This document shows positions 8,028 to 16,598 of a stretch of 58,511 nt of DNA, piece by piece. Each line of letters starts with the position of its first letter. The stretch's first letter is position 1. The notes beneath the pieces were generated by a model. It made no database searches and had not been told where the DNA came from. It worked only from the letters and a program-made list of their open reading frames with translations. Source of the DNA: an uncultured Thermomicrobiales bacterium (lineage in GTDB: Bacteria > Chloroflexota > Chloroflexia > Thermomicrobiales > CADCWN01). Where the stretch lies: the NCBI GenBank assembly GCA_902806415.1, contig CADCWN010000219.1, positions 1-58,511 of the forward strand. Reading direction: 5' to 3'. A program made the translations under genes and the position numbers.

Positions 8028-8342
8028 CTACCAGCGCAATGGCTCGACAAAGACCTCGATCGTGCCACCGCAGGCCAGTCCGACCTCGAAGGCGAGTTCG
8101 TCGGTGATGCCGAAGTGGAGCAGCTTGCTCTCGCCGGTCTTGATCGCCTCCTGCGCGGCGTCGTAGACCGCGCCCTCGACGCAGCCGCCGCTGACCGAGC
8201 CGACCATCTCGCCGCGTGCGGAGACCGCCAGCTTCGCCCCGAGCGGGCGCGGGGCTGAGCCGTAGACTTTCACGACCGTGGCGAGCGCAACATCATCGCC
8301 GCGCTCGCGCCAGGTCTCGATGGTTGGTAGGACGTCTCTCAT
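8028..8342 (-). CDS. XdhC/CoxI N-terminal domain protein
   Basis: 104 residues from the ATG at 8342 (AAGGA upstream; a TTG at 8357 is in frame but less likely). GSAPRPLGAKLAVSARGEMV and SVSGGCVEGAVYDAA are the hallmark of the XdhC_CoxI domain, which includes the SGGC loop. Only this domain is present, followed by FEVGLACGGTIEVFVEPL. Together with the Rossmann half at 7075-7920 it would reconstitute a complete XdhC/CoxF maturation factor. The two genes are about 107 bp apart, separated by a heptamer inverted repeat. Confidence 0.87.
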   Translation of the reverse strand: MRDVLPTIETWRERGDDVALATVVKVYGSAPRPLGAKLAVSARGEMVGSVSGGCVEGAVYDAAQEAIKTGESKLLHFGITDELAFEVGLACGGTIEVFVEPLRW

Positions 8343-8432
8343 CTCTTCATCCTTCAAAGTTGGGTATGCTCGCGGGCAAGAGCGTGCACGCAGCGTGCTC
8401 GATCACTCATTACAAAGCTCACTCGGCGTGGA

Positions 8433-8768
8433 CTATTCCGTACCATCAGGGTGATTGGGCATTGATATCAATCGATCGTCGATGCCATTAGTGGGGATCG
8501 TGTCATCACACAGGTATCGCTCTAGGGCGAGGCGCGCGATCTCGCTCACGCCGCGATTCTCGCTGCGGGTGCGGGCGAGTAGTGCCTCGAATGTCGCGGA
8601 TGAGACGCGGAACTGCACGCGGAACGATGTGCCGTAGCCGAGCGGTGGCCGATCGGCAGTTCGCGGGCGAATCTGCTCGGGGGCGAAGCCTGTTTCAGCT
8701 TCTTGCACCAGCGCGTCGCTCGCCTCCGCCGTAAGAGGTTGACCATTCCTCAGCCTGGTTGTCTCCAC
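8433..8768 (-). CDS. Antitoxin-like protein with CopG-type DNA-binding region
   Basis: 111 residues from a GTG at 8768 with GGAGG seven bases upstream. The start RNGQPLTAEASDALVQEAE resembles actinobacterial and Chloroflexi antitoxins. The section FRVQFRVSSATFEALLARTR followed by GVSEIARLALERYL looks like a ribbon-helix-helix domain that would bind the operator of its own operon. Its start overlaps the end of the broken toxin gene at 8750-9036, the toxin-first order of this family. With the toxin destroyed it is an orphan antitoxin. Confidence 0.75.
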   Translation of the reverse strand: METTRLRNGQPLTAEASDALVQEAETGFAPEQIRPRTADRPPLGYGTSFRVQFRVSSATFEALLARTRSENRGVSEIARLALERYLCDDTIPTNGIDDRLISMPNHPDGTE

Positions 8769-9036
8769 CGTAGCACCTCCTCATAGTAGCGACGATAGGT
8801 TGGTCGGAGCCGCATCGCGTGGAACACGAGCAAATCCCAGTCCCTTGGGGGTCTTGTTCTTCCACGGCGATGACCTCCAAGGCGCTGCCGCGCCTATCCT
8901 CGCCAATGAACAGAAGCACATCCACAGTCGGATGACACGCGGACTGAACGGGGAATGGTGGCCTCCAATGCTCAATAACGTGACGAATCTAGTCTTCGGT
9001 GATCCCCTGCTTAAACGCTGAGCTGGCGAATCGCAT
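8750..9036 (-). pseudogene. Decayed toxin of a type II toxin-antitoxin pair
   Basis: From the ATG at 9036 the frame reads MRFASSAFKQGITED, then meets a TAG at codon 16. It continues IRHVIEH... and VDVLLFIGEDRRGSALEVIA, then VEEQDPQG. There the frame shifts in a C/G run (about 8846-8856) and the family sequence resumes as DLLVFHAMRLRPTYRRYYEE followed by VLRW. The pattern (GITxEDIRH, LFIGEDRxGxxLEV, HAMxLRPxYRxYY) is that of small BrnT-like toxins found next to CopG-type antitoxins. Two independent lesions make real decay more likely than one sequencing error. The reading frame ends just inside the antitoxin gene. Confidence 0.75.
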
Positions 9037-9086
9037 TACCTTCGCCTCTCAAGACGATAGATCCTGTCGTACAAAAACACAAGGTT

Positions 9087-9126
9087 GCGCCGGGGGCGGC
9101 CACCGCGCGGTGGCCGCCCCCGGCGC
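9087..9126 (-). terminator. Perfect 40-bp palindrome downstream of coxE
   Basis: Two 20-base arms, exact reverse complements with no spacer, all G or C except two bases near the centre. It starts 10 bases beyond the coxE stop. No run of T follows, so it is a stem-only, intrinsic-like terminator or RNA stabiliser rather than a classical terminator. Confidence 0.6.
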
Positions 9127-9136
9127 AGATGCCGTA

Positions 9137-10438
9137 TCAGCCGAGGACGGCGGGCAGGTGGAGCGTTTGGCGCCGCACCGGGCGGCGGGTGGTGACATCG
9201 CTGAGGGCGAGGGCCAGCGATTCGAGCGATTCGAGGTTGTGGACCGGCAGGAAGTCGTCCACGTAGGGCAGGGCCGCCTGGATGCCGCGCGTGAGCGGCT
9301 GGTAGGTCGGCGAGCCGAGCAGCGGGTTGAGCCAGATCAGCCGGAACGACATCCGCTGCAAGCGCGCCATCTCGCGCCGCAAGACCTCCACATCGCCGCG
9401 ATCCCAGCCATCGCTGATGATCAGGACGATCGCCCCCTGGCCCAGCACGCGCCGCGCCCAGCGCGTATTGAAGGTCAGCAGCGACTCGCCGATCCGCGTA
9501 CCGCCCGCCCAGTCCTGGACCTCTTTCGAGACGCGCTCCAGGGCGGCGTCGATGTTGCGGACGCGCAGTTGGCGGGTGATCCGCGTCAGGCGCGTGCCGA
9601 AGACGAAGACCTCCACGCGGCTCAACCCCTGCTCCATCGTGTGGACGAATTGGAGGAGGATACGCGAGTAGCGGTCCATCGAGCCGCTGATGTCGCAGAT
9701 CAGCACCACACGACGCGGCTTCTGCTTCCTGCGACGGCGGGCCAGTTCGACCGGTTCGCCGCCATACTTCATGTTCGCGCGGAGCGAGCGGCGCAGATCG
9801 AGGTAGGTGCCCTTCGACGCGCGCACGGTGCGGCGCGAGCGGCGCATCGCGATTTGCCAGGCGATCTTCTGCATCAGCAGCTTCGCTCGCTCCATCTCGT
9901 CGGCGTTGAACTGGGCGAAGTCCTTCCCTTTCAGCGCCTCCGAGGCGCTGTAGGTGAGCATCGTATCGGGGTCGGCGTCGTCGGCGCTCTCCCCCTCCTG
10001 CACCTCGCGCTGGCTCAGTCGCTTCTCGGCCGACTCGTCGTCCTGCCCCTTCTTGCGATCTTTGCCGGGCGGCGGGGGGATCGGTTGCTCCTCCTCATCG
10101 GTCGCCCCCTCGGGCGGGGCGAGATCGGACATTTCATCGAAGGGGCTGTCGTCGTCCGCGAAGGTGCTGTAGCGCCAGTAGAGATCGAACGCCTTGTCGA
10201 AGAGCGGCCCGTCCTCCTTGCGGGTGACGAAGACCGCGCGCGACGCCAGCTTGAAATCCTCGCGCACCAGCCCGATCGACGGGATGGCGTTGGCGAAGTC
10301 CATCGTCTGCCCGAGCGTCGCCGGCAGGCCGACGAGGCGCAGATAGCGCCCGAAGCCGACCACGCGGTCGAGCAACTGGACACCACGCTCCAGGTCGCGC
10401 CCGCGCGCTTCGAGCCCGGTTCCCGGCGCGCTAGCCAT
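9137..10438 (-). CDS. coxE: VWA-domain protein, CoxE-like
   Basis: 433 residues. The C-terminal half holds a von Willebrand factor A domain with the metal-site motif CDISGSMDRYS and the later GGTRIGESL and LIISDGWDRGD. The middle (about residues 100-160) is acidic, proline-rich and probably disordered. CoxE works with the AAA+ protein CoxD in maturing the molybdenum-copper or molybdenum active site of CO dehydrogenase-type hydroxylases. The start overlaps the coxD-like stop by 8 bp, consistent with a coupled MoxR-VWA pair. No hydroxylase structural gene lies in the window, so the client enzyme is unknown. Confidence 0.88.
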   Translation of the reverse strand: MASAPGTGLEARGRDLERGVQLLDRVVGFGRYLRLVGLPATLGQTMDFANAIPSIGLVREDFKLASRAVFVTRKEDGPLFDKAFDLYWRYSTFADDDSPFDEMSDLAPPEGATDEEEQPIPPPPGKDRKKGQDDESAEKRLSQREVQEGESADDADPDTMLTYSASEALKGKDFAQFNADEMERAKLLMQKIAWQIAMRRSRRTVRASKGTYLDLRRSLRANMKYGGEPVELARRRRKQKPRRVVLICDISGSMDRYSRILLQFVHTMEQGLSRVEVFVFGTRLTRITRQLRVRNIDAALERVSKEVQDWAGGTRIGESLLTFNTRWARRVLGQGAIVLIISDGWDRGDVEVLRREMARLQRMSFRLIWLNPLLGSPTYQPLTRGIQAALPYVDDFLPVHNLESLESLALALSDVTTRRPVRRQTLHLPAVLG

Positions 10439-11372
10439 TGTTCGCCCCGGCGGTCGCCGTCTGGATCAGTTGCTTGCTCAGCCCGCCGCCGACCTTGGTG
10501 ATATCTTCCTGGTGCTTCAGGATCGCGCCGAGGGTGGCGTCGACCGCCTCCTGGCGCAGGTCGCCTTGCTCGAGCGCGACGAGGGCCGCGGCCCAGTCGA
10601 GGGTCTCGGCGACGCCCGGCACCTTGTAGAGATCGACGCGGCGCAACTCGTGCATGAAATGGCTGACCTGCCGCGCCAGGACCTGCGGGGCCTGCGGCTG
10701 GCGGGCGGCGATGATCGCCTCCTCCTTCTCGATCGACGGGTAGTCGATCCAGTGGTAGAGGCAGCGGCGCTTCAGCGCGTCGTGTAGCTCGCGCGTGCGG
10801 TTCGAGGTGATGATGACGACGGGCGGCTGCGCGGCCTTGATCGTCCCGATCTCCGGCACGGTGATCTGGAAGTCGGAGAGGAGTTCCAGCAGGAACGCCT
10901 CGAATTCCTCGTCGGCGCGGTCGATCTCGTCGATCAGCAGGACCGGGCGCTCGCCGGGATGGTCGTTGGTGTACTCGACCGCCTGGAGGAGCGGGCGCTT
11001 GATCAGGAACTCGGCACCGAAAATCTCGCGCAGGGCGTGATCACGTGCGGAGCCTTCGGCCTCCAACATGCGGATCTCGAGCATCTGCTTGGCGTAGTTC
11101 CACTCGTAGACCGCGTGGTTGACATCCAGCCCCTCGTAGCATTGGAGGCGGATAAGCTGGGTATTGAGGAGATCGGCCATCGTCTTGGCGACCTCGGTCT
11201 TGCCGACACCGGCCTCGCCCTCCAGCAGCAGGGGCTTGCCGAGGCGCAGGGCGAGGAAGAGGGCCGTGCCCAGGCTGCGGTCGGCGATGTAGGCGCGCGA
11301 GCGCAGGGCTTCCTGTATCTGATCGATCGACTCGACCGAGGCGGTGTCTGTCGCTGGCATTCCGGTCGTCAT
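10431..11372 (-). CDS. coxD: MoxR-type AAA+ ATPase, CoxD-like
   Basis: 313 residues. Walker A LLLEGEAGVGKTEVAK and Walker B RPVLLIDEIDRADEEFE are clear. They are followed by the sensor region VVIITSNRTRELHDALKRRC, which contains the arginine finger region. MoxR/CoxD ATPases act as chaperones with VWA partners; CoxD functions in metal insertion of CO dehydrogenase. It is the first gene of the set coxD-coxE-(decayed toxin-antitoxin)-xdhC halves-mocA. The stretch QCYEGLDVNHAVYEWNYAKQ is typical of the CoxD subgroup. Confidence 0.9.
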   Translation of the reverse strand: MTTGMPATDTASVESIDQIQEALRSRAYIADRSLGTALFLALRLGKPLLLEGEAGVGKTEVAKTMADLLNTQLIRLQCYEGLDVNHAVYEWNYAKQMLEIRMLEAEGSARDHALREIFGAEFLIKRPLLQAVEYTNDHPGERPVLLIDEIDRADEEFEAFLLELLSDFQITVPEIGTIKAAQPPVVIITSNRTRELHDALKRRCLYHWIDYPSIEKEEAIIAARQPQAPQVLARQVSHFMHELRRVDLYKVPGVAETLDWAAALVALEQGDLRQEAVDATLGAILKHQEDITKVGGGLSKQLIQTATAGANNG

Positions 11373-11515
11373 CCGCTGTCCGTCCTCCCGTGTTCGTCCG
11401 CGCCGTCAGTCCCTGTACAGGCATGGTCGGCGATCGACGGTAACTATTTGCTGCGCCGGGCCGTCCGGCGCGATCGGTCTGATAAGTATACCAAGGGAAG
11501 TCCTGGGGTGTGTGA

Positions 11516-11550
11516 GCGCGGCACCAGCCCGACAAGGGCTGGTGCCGCGC
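11516..11550 (-). terminator. Hairpin downstream of RNase J
   Basis: 15-bp perfect stem with a 5-nt loop (gacaa), located 14 bases after the RNase J stop. There is no clear T-run on the minus strand. Confidence 0.6.
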
Positions 11551-11563
11551 GTCCGGGTCTGTT

Positions 11564-13246
11564 TTATACCTCCGTGACCACCGGCAGGATCATCGGGCGC
11601 TGATGGGTGTTGCGGTAGATGTAGCCGCCCAGCACCTGGGCGGTGCGCTCGACGAGGCGACCGTACTCGGCGCGTCCGCGCCCGCTGCCGCGCTTGAGGG
11701 CACGACGAACCTCGTCGGCCGCCCCTTCGAGCAACCCGTCGCTCTCGTTGTGGACGAAGCCGCGCGCGACGATTTCCGGCCCGTTGAGCAACTGGCCGGT
11801 GTCGCGATCCATCACCAGCGAGGCGAAGATCACGCCGTCCTCGGAGAGGTGCTGGCGATCGCGCAGGAGGACGGTGGTGACATTGCCGACAGTCAGCCCG
11901 TCGATCAGCACCGAGCCGGAGGGGACGGTGCCGAGTTTGCGAGCGGCCCCTTCATCGAACTGCCAGATGTCACCGATCTCCGCGATCGGCACGCTCCCGA
12001 TCGGCAGGCCCCACTCGGCCGCCATCCGCTGGTAGAGGAGCAGGTGCCGGAACTCGCCGTGGACCGGCAGGACATACTTCGGGCGGGTCAGTTCGAGCAT
12101 ATAGCGCAATTCGTCACGCGCCCCGTGGCCGGAGACGTGGATCTGCGGGACGAGCGTGTTGTAGATCACGTTCGCGCCGCCGCGGAAGAGGTTATCGATC
12201 GTCCGCGCCACGGTCTCTTCGTTGCCGGGGATCGGCGAGGAGGCCAGGACGACTGTATCGCCGGGTATCAGGCGCAGCGAGCGATGCTCGCCCGCCGCGA
12301 CGCGGCTGAGCGCCGCCGTCGGCTCGCCCTGGCTGCCGGTCATGATCAGCAGGACGTGCTTCGGCGGCAGTTTCGCCGCCTCCTCGACGGTCACCAGCGT
12401 GCCGTGTGGCACCTCGAGATAGCCGAGGTCCATTGCCACCGTGGTGTTGTTCTCCATGCTGCGCCCGACCGCCGCGACCTTGCGCCCGTTGGCGTGCGCG
12501 GTGGTGATCGCGTGCTGGAGTCGGGTGATATTCGAGGCGAAGGTGGTGATGATCACCCGGCCCGGTGCCTCGGTGACGATCTGCTCCAGCGCCTCGCGGA
12601 CGATCTGCTCCGATGGGGTGCGCCCCTTCGTCTCGATGCGGGTCGTGTCGGAGAGGAGGAGGAGCACCCCCTCGTCACCAAGCTGGCGCAGGCGCGCTTC
12701 GTCGGTCGGCGGGCCGGAGATCGGCGTCGGGTCGAACTTGAAGTCGCCGGTGGCGATCACCTTGCCGTCGGGGGTGTGCAGAACGACGGCCATACTGCCG
12801 GGGATCGAATGGTTGACCGGCACGAATTCGGCGTCGATCTGCTGGGTCAGCGGGTAGCGCTTGCCGGGCTCGACGAGGCAGAAATCGGCAAGGTCGAGGA
12901 CGCGGCGCTCGCGCAGTTTTGCCTTGATGAAGCCGAGCGCGAGGTCCGAACCGTAGATCGGGATCGGTTTGCCCGGCGTCGCCAATTGCGGCAAGAGGTA
13001 GGGCAGACCGCCGATGTGGTCCTCATGCCCGTGGGTGATCAGGATGCCGCGCAACTGATCGCGATGCTCTTTGAGGTACGTATAGTCCGGGATGACCAGA
13101 TCGACGCCGCGTTGTTCCTGCTCGGGGAATTTCACGCCAGCATCGATCAGGATGAGATTGTTGCCGAACTCGACGAGATTCGAGTTCTTGCCGATCTCGC
13201 CCACCCCGCCAAGGGGGATCAGGCGTAGACGCTTCCGTTTTGCCAC
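11564..13246 (-). CDS. rnj: Ribonuclease J
   Basis: 560 residues from a GTG at 13246 with AAAGGA upstream. The metallo-beta-lactamase motif LITHGHEDHIGGLPYL (HxHxDH) is present, with further metal ligands at PVNHSIPG and ATGDFKFDP. The beta-CASP part includes MTGSQGEP and the C-terminal HVSGHGARDEL and LPVHGEFRHL. RNase J combines endonuclease and 5'-to-3' exonuclease activity and drives mRNA decay and rRNA maturation in bacteria without RNase E dominance. Length and start (RLRLIPLGGVGEIGKN) fit the family well. Confidence 0.95.
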   Translation of the reverse strand: MAKRKRLRLIPLGGVGEIGKNSNLVEFGNNLILIDAGVKFPEQEQRGVDLVIPDYTYLKEHRDQLRGILITHGHEDHIGGLPYLLPQLATPGKPIPIYGSDLALGFIKAKLRERRVLDLADFCLVEPGKRYPLTQQIDAEFVPVNHSIPGSMAVVLHTPDGKVIATGDFKFDPTPISGPPTDEARLRQLGDEGVLLLLSDTTRIETKGRTPSEQIVREALEQIVTEAPGRVIITTFASNITRLQHAITTAHANGRKVAAVGRSMENNTTVAMDLGYLEVPHGTLVTVEEAAKLPPKHVLLIMTGSQGEPTAALSRVAAGEHRSLRLIPGDTVVLASSPIPGNEETVARTIDNLFRGGANVIYNTLVPQIHVSGHGARDELRYMLELTRPKYVLPVHGEFRHLLLYQRMAAEWGLPIGSVPIAEIGDIWQFDEGAARKLGTVPSGSVLIDGLTVGNVTTVLLRDRQHLSEDGVIFASLVMDRDTGQLLNGPEIVARGFVHNESDGLLEGAADEVRRALKRGSGRGRAEYGRLVERTAQVLGGYIYRNTHQRPMILPVVTEV

Positions 13247-13373
13247 GAGGGTCCTTTCTCCGTCGTCTGGTGGGTGCTGTCAGCGACGATTTATGCATGA
13301 GAGGGCGCGCGGCGAGGCCGGCACCCTGGGTCAAGTAAAGGGAGCAAGTGTTGTGCCAAAGGTCAGCGACCGC

Positions 13374-13661
13374 TCAGAGCCCCTCGACGATCAGCATCTT
13401 CGTCTCGGTCGTCCGCTGGCGCAGCGCCTTCGCTTCGGCATACTCGGCGGAATCCCACCAGGCGTGGGCCTGCTCGGCGCTGGGGAATTCGATGACGCTG
13501 ATACGCTTCGGATCCCACCCCCCTTCGAGCGGTGTGAGCGCGCCGCCGCGAGCCAGATAGTTGCCGCCATACGCCGCGACGGTGGGCGGGGCCATCTCGC
13601 GGTACGCAGCAAATCCCTCGGGGTCGGTCACGACCACATCGACAATAATGTACGCGGCCAT
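13374..13661 (-). CDS. DUF1330 family protein
   Basis: 95 residues from an ATG with AAAGGAG upstream. MAAYIIVDVVVTDPEGFAAY, PPTVAAYGGNYLARGG and ISVIEFPSAEQAHAWWDS are the typical pattern of DUF1330, a small dimeric ferredoxin-like alpha/beta barrel fold. Its biochemical role is not established. It lies between RNase J and the DapA-like gene, with a strong hairpin at 13692-13741 just upstream, so it is probably transcribed separately. Confidence 0.88.
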   Translation of the reverse strand: MAAYIIVDVVVTDPEGFAAYREMAPPTVAAYGGNYLARGGALTPLEGGWDPKRISVIEFPSAEQAHAWWDSAEYAEAKALRQRTTETKMLIVEGL

Positions 13662-13691
13662 CGTTTAGTACTCCTTTGTATCGTGGGGTTT

Positions 13692-13741
13692 AACCTCTCC
13701 CCCGGCCCCTCCCCTACAAGGGAGGGGCCGGGGGAGAGGTT
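13692..13741 (-). terminator. 22-bp perfect hairpin after the DapA-like gene
   Basis: Arms 13692-13713 and 13720-13741 are exact reverse complements around a 6-nt loop. The first base of the DapA-like stop codon complement lies at the arm end. No T-run follows. Confidence 0.65.
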
Positions 13742-14652
13742 CACGCCTTTACCGTGTCGTACTTCGCCAGTTCGAGGGTGTCGAGCAGGGCGTGGAGATC
13801 GCGCTTCGCCGCCGGGTCGAGGGTGAGGCCGGGCGCGCGGACGGTCGCGTGCTTGATCTGCCCGCGACGGACCTGCACTTCCTTGCGGGCGGCGACGCCG
13901 GTGCCCGGCTGTCCGTCGAGCAACATCAGGGGCAGATAGCGGTAATAGAGGGTCGCGGCCCGCTCCTCGTCGCCCGCCCGGAACGCCTGCCAGATCTCCA
14001 CCAGGATCTCGGGGTAGGGGAAGCCGGTCATCGCGCCGCTCGCCCCCGCGCGCAGTTCGTCGAGGAGCCAGACACCGCTGAGCCCGCCCTGGAAGGTGAT
14101 CCGGCCCCCCGGCAGCGCGGCGGCGGTCTGCCGAATCCGCGAGGCGGTCGGGATATCCTCCAGCTTGATCGTCACGATTTCCGGCACCGCCGCGACCATC
14201 TCGGCCATGAACTGCGGCGACATGCTGACACCGTTGACCGGCGGATAATCTTGCAGGACGATCGGCAGGCCGCCCTCGGCCCCGATCCGGCGATAGTGCT
14301 CGATCAGCCCCTTGCCGACCTTGCTGAAATTCGGCGGCGCGATCATCACGCCCGCCGCGCCCGCCGCGCCCGCCGCGCGGGTGCGCTCGATCGTGACATC
14401 GGTGCCGTCGTGCGAGACGCCGACGATGACCGGGATCCGCCCGGCGATCGCCCGCATCGCCACGCCGGTCAGTCGTTCGCGCTCGGCGTCGTTGAGGCGC
14501 GGAGCCTCGCCCGCCACGCCGAGGATCGTGATCCCCTGCACCCCGGCGGCCACCGTCGCGTCGAGCAGCGTGGCGAACGACTCCTCGTCGATCCGCCCGC
14601 CCTCATCGAACGGTGTGGAAACGATGACGTAGATCCCTTCGAGTCCTTGCAT
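13741..14652 (-). CDS. Dihydrodipicolinate synthase / N-acetylneuraminate lyase family aldolase
   Basis: 303 residues from the ATG at 14652 (AGGAG upstream; longer frame to 14733 not supported). The start GIYVIVSTPFDEGGRIDEES and the tyrosine in IVLQDYPPVNG are family features, as is the Schiff-base lysine in VTIKLEDIPTASR. Members cleave or form pyruvate-derived aldols. The context (SDR dehydrogenase and BtpA-like protein upstream in the same orientation) suggests catabolism of a sugar acid or related carbonyl compound rather than lysine synthesis. The exact substrate cannot be read from the sequence. Confidence 0.85.
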   Translation of the reverse strand: MQGLEGIYVIVSTPFDEGGRIDEESFATLLDATVAAGVQGITILGVAGEAPRLNDAERERLTGVAMRAIAGRIPVIVGVSHDGTDVTIERTRAAGAAGAAGVMIAPPNFSKVGKGLIEHYRRIGAEGGLPIVLQDYPPVNGVSMSPQFMAEMVAAVPEIVTIKLEDIPTASRIRQTAAALPGGRITFQGGLSGVWLLDELRAGASGAMTGFPYPEILVEIWQAFRAGDEERAATLYYRYLPLMLLDGQPGTGVAARKEVQVRRGQIKHATVRAPGLTLDPAAKRDLHALLDTLELAKYDTVKA

Positions 14653-14757
14653 ACCGCTTCTCCTACCTGAACCCTTTGCCCCCGAATTGGGTGGGGCGGA
14701 TCGTCTATCGCGGTGATCGGCGAGCCCGATCAACCATCACCTATAGTTTGTCTGCTC

Positions 14758-14782
14758 TCCTCATCAGCAACCGTGATGAGGA
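14758..14782 (-). terminator. Short hairpin after the BtpA-like reading frame
   Basis: A 9-bp stem (tcctcatca with its complement) around a 7-nt loop begins 3 bases after the btpA-like stop. No T-run is visible. Confidence 0.4.
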
Positions 14783-14784
14783 AG

Positions 14785-15625
14785 CTAACCCTTCGCCGCT
14801 GCCACGAACCGGCGCACGCGCTCGGCATCGACCGGCGCGGTCGTCTTGCCGCCGACCTTAAAGCTGGTGCCGACGATCGCGCCATCAGCGATCGCGAAGG
14901 TGTCGCGCACGGTCTCCGCCGTGACGCCGCTGCCGACCAGGATCGGCGTATCCGGTAGGGCGGCGCGCACGCGGCGCACATCGTCCAGGTCGGTCGCCGC
15001 GCCGGTGCCGGTGCCGCTGACGATCAGCGCGTCGGCGAGGCCGCGCTCGGTCGCGTCGCGCGCCGCCTCCTCGATCGTCTGCGGGCCGAGCGGCGCGGCG
15101 TGCTTCACCAGCACATCGGCCAGGATCGCGACCGGCACGCCGAGTTCGCGGCGACGACGCAGAGTGCGATCGGCGCGGCCCTCGATGATCCCCTGGTCGG
15201 TCAGCATCGCGCCGCTGTGGGCGTTGACGCGGATGAACGTCCCTGACCCGGCGCAGACCGCCGCGAGCGCCAGCGCCGCCGCCGCATCATTGCGCAGGAC
15301 ATTGATCCCCAACGGCAGCGGGGTCAGCGGGCGCAGCTCCGTGACGACGCGCGATCGCCGCGACCGTCTCCGGCTCGACCGCCCCCGCCCGGAATGGCAC
15401 ATCACCGAAATTCTCGACGATCACGGCATCGACCTCCCCTGCGGCCAGGGCCAGCAGATCGGCGCGCGCGCGGGACAGGATTGCCGCGAAATCACGGCCC
15501 CACCCTGGCGCGCCCGGCAGGGGCGCGAGGTGGACGACGCCGATCACCGTGCGCGCACCGCGACGGAAGAGGGCGGCGGGCGCGGCGGGGACCGCAGACC
15601 GTTCGTCTTCCACCCTCACGCCCAC
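14785..15625 (-). pseudogene. BtpA/SgcQ family protein, frameshifted
   Basis: The N-terminal third starts at a GTG at 15625 and reads TVIGVVHLAPLPGAPGWGRD, then VDAVIVENFGDVPF, ending in frame at VAAIARRHG. The rest of the family sequence appears in another frame: LPLGINVLRNDAAAALALAA, IRVNAHSGAMLTDQG, ILADVLVKHAAPLG and ILVGSGVTAETV. The break lies near 15345-15350 and is explained by one extra base (or two missing). BtpA-like TIM-barrel proteins were first linked to photosystem I stability, but bacterial members mostly sit in sugar operons. It lies between the SDR and the DapA-like gene. A sequencing error is possible. Confidence 0.78.
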
Positions 15626-15679
15626 CGACTCATCATCTCACCGCTCCTGCTCCTGTGCTCGACGCAACTCGCCCACCCG

Positions 15680-16435
15680 CTACGAAATCCCCGCCCCACC
15701 GTCCACATTAAACGTCGCGCCGGTGATTAGCCGGGCGTCGTCGGAAGCGAGCAGGGTCGCGATCGCGACGAGATCATCGGGACGCCCGATCAGTTTCAGG
15801 GGGATACGCGCCAGCCGCCCCTCGCGAAAATCGTCGCGCGCGATGTCCTGCCGGTTCATGTCGGTCTCGATCAGGCCGGGCGCGATCGCGTTGACCCGGA
15901 TGTCGTGCGGGGCAAGTTCGAGCGCCATCGCCTTCGTCAGCATCCCGACGCCGGCCTTCGAGACCGAATAGTGTGCCACATTCAGTCCGGCGTTGAACTG
16001 ATTGAGGGACGAGATGTTGATGATCTTTCCCCCGCCCCCTTGCGCGACCATCTGCCGCGCGACCGCCTGCCCGATCAGGAATACACCCTTGAGATTGGTG
16101 TCGAGGATCCGATCCCACTCCTCCTCGGCGATCTCCAGGAACGGGGTCCGCCGCAGCACCCCGGCATTGTTAACCAGCACGTCGATCCGCCCGAACGCGG
16201 CGACTGTCTCCGCGACGAGTCGCGCCGCCGTCCCCGGCGCGGCAACATCGCCCCGCACCCCGATCGCGCGACGACCGAGCGCCTGGATTTCCCCCACAAC
16301 CGCGCGCGCCGCCGCCTCGTGGCTGGCATAGCCGATCGCCACATCGGCCCCTTCGCGCGCCAGACCCAGGGCGATCGCGCGCCCGTTCCCGCGCCCGCCG
16401 CCGGTGACCAGCGCGACCTTCCCCGCGAGTTTCAT
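15680..16435 (-). CDS. Short-chain dehydrogenase/reductase (SDR)
   Basis: 251 residues from the ATG at 16435. The cofactor motif VALVTGGGRGNGRAIA (TGxxxGxG), VLVNNAGV (NNAG), IINISSLNQ and the catalytic YSVSK (YxxxK) are all present. The ending LITGATFNVDGGAGIS is typical of the FabG-like classical SDRs. It heads a minus-strand group with the BtpA-like and DapA-like genes, suggesting an oxidation step in a shared catabolic route. The substrate is unknown. Confidence 0.9.
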   Translation of the reverse strand: MKLAGKVALVTGGGRGNGRAIALGLAREGADVAIGYASHEAAARAVVGEIQALGRRAIGVRGDVAAPGTAARLVAETVAAFGRIDVLVNNAGVLRRTPFLEIAEEEWDRILDTNLKGVFLIGQAVARQMVAQGGGGKIINISSLNQFNAGLNVAHYSVSKAGVGMLTKAMALELAPHDIRVNAIAPGLIETDMNRQDIARDDFREGRLARIPLKLIGRPDDLVAIATLLASDDARLITGATFNVDGGAGIS

Positions 16436-16598
16436 CCTGCCCTTTCGCCCGACGGCACTTGGTCTACCCGCTTCAGATCATGGGGGATACAATGCCACCC
16501 TCGCCGCCTTAAGGCAAGGTCAGTGTCGGCGTTTGTCGCCCGACGACTCAGCGCCGGGCGCAAGATCATCGCCCTCATACTCCTGACCCCGATCGCGC

